Source of the DNA: JBBQUP01 sp038212305
GTDB lineage: Bacteria; Bacteroidota; Bacteroidia; Bacteroidales; Marinilabiliaceae
Assembly: GCA_038212305.1 (NCBI GenBank)
Contig: JBBQUP010000020.1
Coordinates: forward strand, 1 to 39,526
Reading direction: 5' to 3'
DNA: 39,526 nt
Made by a program: the position numbers and the translations under genes. The notes under the pieces were generated by a model. That model saw nothing but the letters and a program-made list of their open reading frames with translations, had not been told where the DNA came from and did no database searches. Shown piece by piece: positions 35,614 to 39,526 of the stretch (position 1 is the first letter of the stretch; each line of letters starts with the position of its first letter).

Positions 35614-35937
35614 ATGAGAATTATAGAAAAAAGCATCCAGCTAAAGAGATTGGCTGACCTTATTGATAAAGAAAACACTGGAAACTCAATCCAGTTGGCT
35701 AAAAAAGTAGGGTTTTCACGCACCCATTTGTTTGATGTTATAGATGAGTTTAAACAAATGGGGGTAGAAATATACTTCAACAAAGATAAACAAAGCTATT
35801 GCTATGCTGGTTCTCATCGTTTAAAAATTAGCAATCCTGTAACTATTATTGATGAGTGCGAAATTATATCTACAATGGGTGGTTATTACATAACCTCTAA
35901 TAAATTGCTAAAGCTATTATTGGCCTATAATCAATAG
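35614..35937 (+). CDS. Small HTH DNA-binding protein, probable regulator of the exporter operon
   Basis: A 107-residue protein with an N-terminal helix-turn-helix of the HTH_11/winged type: RIIEKSIQLKRLADLI, then NSIQLAKKVGFSRTHLFDVI as the HTH, then a wing-like FNKDKQSYCY. The rest is short and has no enzyme motif. The ATG at 35614 is chosen; a TTG 15 codons upstream would add a hydrophobic extension without family support. It comes before the HlyD and ABC exporter genes in the same direction. Regulation of the exporter is inferred from position. Confidence 0.65.
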   Translation: MRIIEKSIQLKRLADLIDKENTGNSIQLAKKVGFSRTHLFDVIDEFKQMGVEIYFNKDKQSYCYAGSHRLKISNPVTIIDECEIISTMGGYYITSNKLLKLLLAYNQ

Positions 35938-35969
35938 GTTTAAGTATTTAATTGAACCCTAGAATCAAA

Positions 35970-36001
35970 TCAGTACAGTTCCCTCTTATGGACTGCACTG
36001 A
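35970..36001 (+). promoter_or_regulatory. Inverted repeat in the leader of the HlyD-type gene
   Basis: TCAGTACAGT (35970-35979) pairs with ACTGCACTGA (35992-36001), one mismatch in ten, around a 12-base loop. It has no T-run after it, so it is not a simple terminator. It lies 30 bp before the ATG at 36032 and may be an operator for the HTH protein or a leader hairpin. Confidence 0.6.
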
Positions 36002-36031
36002 ATCAATATTTAATGTCCTAAAAATAACTAG

Positions 36032-37165
36032 ATGCTTTTCCCCCCAGAAATAATTGAACATACAACCGAAAGTCATTATGTCTCGCATAGCAAACCATTT
36101 AAGGCAATATACATTGGAATACTACTATTTTCAGTAGCGGTAATTACTATATTACCATTGGTATCTGTTGAAATAACCAATCAAAGTAGAGGGGTAATTC
36201 GCACACCCAATGAAAGCAACCAAATTCAAGCAATAGTAAATGCCCAAATAATAACAAACAATTTAGCTGAAGGCAAAACGGTATTAAATGGGGACACATT
36301 GTTGGTTTTGAGAACTGACAATTTAGATGAGAAGATTTTATTAAAACAGAAGCAAATCATCGATAACAATCAATTTATTAGTGATTTGAAAAACCTAATT
36401 ATAGGAGTAAACACTTTAACCACTCCAAAATATCAAATAGAATATCAACACTATTTAGCCAAGTCGAATGAACTAACAGTCAAACTAAAACTTTTAAAAA
36501 AAGAATTTGAACTTGCTGAATACTTGTATAACGAAAAAGTTACACCTGAAATGGAATTTCTGCAAAAAAAGAACCTATATGAATCAACCATTTCACAATT
36601 ATCGTTCATCGAACAGCAATCACTCAATATTTGGCAAGCAGAAAAAACTCGTTTAGAGCTTGAAAACAAAGAGATTAATTCACTTATAAACCAATTGCAA
36701 GACGAAAAGAGGCAATATGTATTGATTGCCCCTATAAATGGTGCATTAACAAATGTTAGTGGAATTCAAGTCGGTAGTTATATTAGTCCAGGAACACAAG
36801 TTGCACAAATATCGCCAGACAATGAACTCTTAGCAGAATGCTACATTTCGCCATCTGATATTGGATATATCTATACGGGACAGAAAGTTAATCTACAATT
36901 AGATGCATTCAATTATAATCAATGGGGATTAATTTATGCTGAAGTAATCCAAATATCAGAAGATATTATATCCTTGAATGATCAACCAGTTTTCAAAGTC
37001 CGTTGCCAACTTTCAAAAAACTTTTTAGTACTCAAATCAGGCCATAAAGGTTATTTGAAAAAGGGGATGACTTTAACTGGCCGCTTTAAGTTAACGAAAC
37101 GAACATTGTATCAACTACTTTTTGATAAAATGGATGATTGGTTTAATCCAAAAATAAAATCGTAA
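36032..37165 (+). CDS. HlyD-family membrane fusion (adaptor) protein
   Basis: A 377-residue periplasmic adaptor for peptide export. One N-terminal membrane helix (about 27-46) follows a short cytoplasmic part. Next come a first half-lipoyl region (about 60-100, LAEGKTVLNGDTLLVLRT), a coiled-coil hairpin (about 105-225) and the second half (VLIAPINGALTNVSGIQVGSYISPG), then a barrel domain ending GYLKKGMTLTGRF. It would link the inner-membrane ABC exporter to an outer-membrane channel, which is not encoded here. The exporter gene starts 47 bp downstream. Confidence 0.92.
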   Translation: MLFPPEIIEHTTESHYVSHSKPFKAIYIGILLFSVAVITILPLVSVEITNQSRGVIRTPNESNQIQAIVNAQIITNNLAEGKTVLNGDTLLVLRTDNLDEKILLKQKQIIDNNQFISDLKNLIIGVNTLTTPKYQIEYQHYLAKSNELTVKLKLLKKEFELAEYLYNEKVTPEMEFLQKKNLYESTISQLSFIEQQSLNIWQAEKTRLELENKEINSLINQLQDEKRQYVLIAPINGALTNVSGIQVGSYISPGTQVAQISPDNELLAECYISPSDIGYIYTGQKVNLQLDAFNYNQWGLIYAEVIQISEDIISLNDQPVFKVRCQLSKNFLVLKSGHKGYLKKGMTLTGRFKLTKRTLYQLLFDKMDDWFNPKIKS

Positions 37166-37212
37166 TAAAATTTTTTTTGCGCTAAAATAATAACTATTAA
37201 AAACCATCTACC

Positions 37213-39372
37213 TTGTCTATTAAAATTAAACAACGAGATATTACTGACTGCGGTGCTGCATGCTTAGCATCAGTGGCTGCAAATTACAAATTGAAATTAC
37301 CTGTTGCTCGTATCCGACAAATGGCAGGTACCGATAAAAAAGGTACTAATCTGTTAGGAATGATTAAGGCTGCCGAGGCAATGGGATTCACTGCAAAAGG
37401 GGTAAAGGGTGGAGTTGATGCTTTACCTAAAATCCCTTTACCTGCCATTGCTCATATAATAGTTAAAGAAGTACTTCATCATTATATTGTTATATACAAA
37501 GTTAAAGACGATAGCGTTGAATTTATGGATCCTGCCGATGGGCAGATGCATAAAAAATCAATTGATGAGTTTAAAACAATATGGACTGGTGCTTTAATGC
37601 TGTTAGTACCTGGTGAAAAATTCAGTACAGGGAATGAAAAAATTTCTAATTATAGTCGGTTTATTTTCCTTTTGAAACCGCATAAAAGTATTTTATTGCA
37701 AGCCTTAATTGGTGCAATAGTATATACAGTATTGGGGCTTTCAACATCCATATATATTCAGAAAATTACAGACTATGTATTAGTTGATGGTAATACTAAC
37801 CTTCTTAATTTGTTAAGTATTGGAATGATAATATTGTTGATATTCCAATTGTTTATAGGTGCATCTAAATCAGTTTTAATGCTAAAAACAGGGCAAAAAA
37901 TTGATGCTCAGCTTATTCTTGGTTATTACAAACATTTACTAAAACTTCCTCAACGTTTTTTTGACACCATGAGGGTTGGTGAAATTATTTCGAGGATTAA
38001 TGATGCTGTTAAAATACGTGCTTTTATTAACGACACTGCGGTTGGACTTATTGTCAATGTATTCATTATAATATTTTCGTTTTGCTTGATGTTTATTTAC
38101 AGTTGGAAATTAGCTTTAATTATGGCAATTGTACTACCTCTATATGCATTAACATACTTTATAACGAACCAATTAAATAAAAAGCGCGAACGAAAATTAA
38201 TGGAGAATTCAGCAGATTTGGAAAGTCAATTGGTTGAATCGCTAAACGCGGCAAAAACAATTAAACAATTTGGCCTTGAGGAATTTGCAAATATCAAAAC
38301 CGAGATTAAATTTATAACCCTTCTTAAAACAGTCTATCATTCGGGAATCAATTCCATTTTTTCATCCAATGCATCCGAATTTTTGAGCAGAATTTTTACA
38401 ATTATTTTGCTGTGGGTAGGTGCTTATTACGTAATTGACAGGAGTATTACCCCTGGAGAACTCTTATCGTTTTATGCCATTATTGGTTATTTTACTTCTC
38501 CGGCAGCAGGATTAATTGGAATGAATAAAACCATTCAAAATGCGCTTATTGCTGCTGATAGATTGTTTGAAATAATGGATTTGGAACGAGAATCGGAGGA
38601 AAATAAAATTGATCTGAAAAATGAATTATTAGGTGATATACGTTTCGACAAAATACAATTTAGTTATGGAACTAGAGTTGAAGTATTTAACGATTTTAGT
38701 TTAACTATCCCTAAAGGGCAGCTAACGGCAATTATTGGAGAAAGTGGTTCTGGTAAAACTACGTTAGCATCACTATTACAGAATCTTTATCCAATAAATG
38801 GAGGAAATATATATATTGGGGAAAGAAATATTAATTACTTCACAAACAAAAGTTTAAGGCATTTGATTTCGAGCGTACCGCAAAAACTTGATTTATTTGC
38901 CGGTAATATTGTTGAAAATATAGCTATCGGGGAATTTCATCCTGACATAGAAAAGATAATAAACATTTGCAAACAACTGGGAATATTAGGTTTTATAGAA
39001 AAACTTCCTGCTGGTTTCAATACATACATTGGTGAAAACGGCGCAACACTATCAGGAGGTCAAAAACAACGTTTAGCTATTGCTCGTGCACTTTACCGCG
39101 AACCGGAAATTTTATTGCTTGATGAAGCTACTTCATCGCTCGATTCCGAATCGGAGGAATATGTTCAGAAAACCATTGAATCATTAGTAACCCAAGGGAA
39201 GACCATAATTGTAATTGCACACCGCTTAAGTACCGTAATGAATGCAGACAAAATTGTTGTATTAGAAAACGGAAAACTTATTGAAGAAGGCAGTCACCAA
39301 ACTTTATACAAGAATGAAGGTAAATATTTTAACATGTGGCAAAAGCAATTTCCTACTTTCAAAAAAACTTAA
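37213..39372 (+). CDS. Peptidase-containing ABC exporter (C39 family, PCAT)
   Basis: A 719-residue exporter with three domains. The N-terminal C39 peptidase (about 1-135) has Gln7, catalytic Cys13 (TDCGAACLAS), His90 (HHYIVIYKV) and Asp106 (FMDPADG), all intact. Six membrane helices follow (about 155-440). The ATPase domain (about 480-719) has Walker A GESGSGKTT, signature LSGGQKQRLAIARAL, Walker B ILLLDEATSSLD and the H-loop IAHRLST. The start is a TTG, the first start codon after an in-frame stop. Such proteins cut double-glycine leaders from peptides and export them. No leader peptide gene was found nearby. Confidence 0.96.
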   Translation: MSIKIKQRDITDCGAACLASVAANYKLKLPVARIRQMAGTDKKGTNLLGMIKAAEAMGFTAKGVKGGVDALPKIPLPAIAHIIVKEVLHHYIVIYKVKDDSVEFMDPADGQMHKKSIDEFKTIWTGALMLLVPGEKFSTGNEKISNYSRFIFLLKPHKSILLQALIGAIVYTVLGLSTSIYIQKITDYVLVDGNTNLLNLLSIGMIILLIFQLFIGASKSVLMLKTGQKIDAQLILGYYKHLLKLPQRFFDTMRVGEIISRINDAVKIRAFINDTAVGLIVNVFIIIFSFCLMFIYSWKLALIMAIVLPLYALTYFITNQLNKKRERKLMENSADLESQLVESLNAAKTIKQFGLEEFANIKTEIKFITLLKTVYHSGINSIFSSNASEFLSRIFTIILLWVGAYYVIDRSITPGELLSFYAIIGYFTSPAAGLIGMNKTIQNALIAADRLFEIMDLERESEENKIDLKNELLGDIRFDKIQFSYGTRVEVFNDFSLTIPKGQLTAIIGESGSGKTTLASLLQNLYPINGGNIYIGERNINYFTNKSLRHLISSVPQKLDLFAGNIVENIAIGEFHPDIEKIINICKQLGILGFIEKLPAGFNTYIGENGATLSGGQKQRLAIARALYREPEILLLDEATSSLDSESEEYVQKTIESLVTQGKTIIVIAHRLSTVMNADKIVVLENGKLIEEGSHQTLYKNEGKYFNMWQKQFPTFKKT

Positions 39373-39395
39373 TCAATTTATGATAAAAAGGTTAT

Positions 39396-39417
39396 CCAGT
39401 TCATTTTTCTGAACTGG
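39396..39417. repeat. Inverted repeat after the exporter gene
   Basis: Perfect 8-bp stem CCAGTTCA (39396-39403) / TGAACTGG (39410-39417) with a 6-base T-rich loop. It lies 23 bp after the exporter stop. No T-run follows on the plus strand; on the minus strand a T-run follows the stem, so a leftward terminator is possible. Confidence 0.65.
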
Positions 39418-39446
39418 GCAACACTTATATTTGAATAGTTTTAACG

Positions 39447-39526
39447 CTTGGCCAAGTATAAAAACAAACCCCGGCAAGTTTGTGTTTGACCGCATTAACC
39501 CACCGGGGCGCAGGATTAACCTGCAC
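39447..39526. repeat. GC-rich inverted-repeat patch at the window edge
   Basis: Contains the 10-bp palindrome CTTGGCCAAG (39447-39456), CCCCGG (39469-39474) pairing with CCGGGG (39503-39508) across a 28-base gap, and GCAGG-ATTAA-CCTGC near the end. It is much richer in G and C than the surroundings. It is cut by the window edge, so its nature is open: repeat element, structured RNA or boundary of a foreign segment. Confidence 0.5.

Noticed and set aside
35987..36052. Short ORF of about 21 codons starting at 35987 before the HlyD-type gene, considered as the exporter substrate
   Set aside because: It overlaps the start of the HlyD gene, has no leader with a double-glycine cleavage site and no core-peptide character.
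39440..39526. Integron attC site at the right edge
   Set aside because: Partial TTAAC-like motifs are there, but no matching core and inverse-core pair or integrase could be identified.

Overview
The window looks like a chromosomal segment of a low-GC, Gram-negative member of the Bacteroidetes, probably Bacteroidales/Marinilabiliales-like (inference). The reasons are: a PorZ-like type IX secretion protein with a C-terminal sorting domain, bacteroidete-style ATP synthase subunits (AtpB with a signal-peptide-like extension, AtpD with an insertion, a short AtpC), TAnnTTTG-type promoter elements, and AT-rich intergenic DNA. No rRNA, tRNA, CRISPR array, transposase or phage gene was seen.

Layout. 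(1) 1-3475, minus strand: a compact chemosensory operon transcribed leftward as YfiR-like periplasmic protein, methyl-accepting chemotaxis protein, STAS protein, CheY, stand-alone HPt protein and CheA (only its first 45 codons are inside). (2) 3880-9195, plus: an MMPL/RND lipid-type transporter, a short-chain polyprenyl diphosphate synthase, then atpD-atpC ending at a strong terminator. (3) 9285-18621: a glycan island with a GT9 heptosyltransferase-like enzyme, four GT4 and two GT2 glycosyltransferases on both strands, and an LtaS-type sulfatase-fold phosphotransferase; a U32 tRNA hydroxylase (trhP-like) follows. (4) 19906-20062: a cluster of small palindromes flanked by 13-bp direct repeats. 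(5) 20051-27804, minus: a lipoprotein EEP hydrolase, a large membrane-anchored propeller protein, PorZ, RdgB and a double-domain universal stress protein. (6) 28120-35499, plus: an adenylate cyclase-HD fusion, bactofilin, an AtpI-like protein and atpBEFHAG ending at a strong terminator. (7) 35557-39526, plus: a peptide-export module (HTH regulator, HlyD-type adaptor, C39-peptidase ABC exporter) followed by GC-rich inverted repeats at the window edge.

How the parts work together. The F1Fo-ATP synthase is complete but split: beta and epsilon lie about 21 kb from the other subunits, with the glycan, secretion and signalling genes between. The glycosyltransferases probably build LPS core or a surface glycan; PorZ is known to bind anionic LPS in type IX secretion, so the two regions may be linked functionally, although that is inference. 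The chemosensory operon probably controls surface motility or another output, since no flagellar gene is present here. The best candidates for something undescribed are the exporter module with no visible substrate, the cyclase-HD fusion, the chemosensory operon with a duplicated HPt and a YfiR-like first gene, and the repeat cluster.
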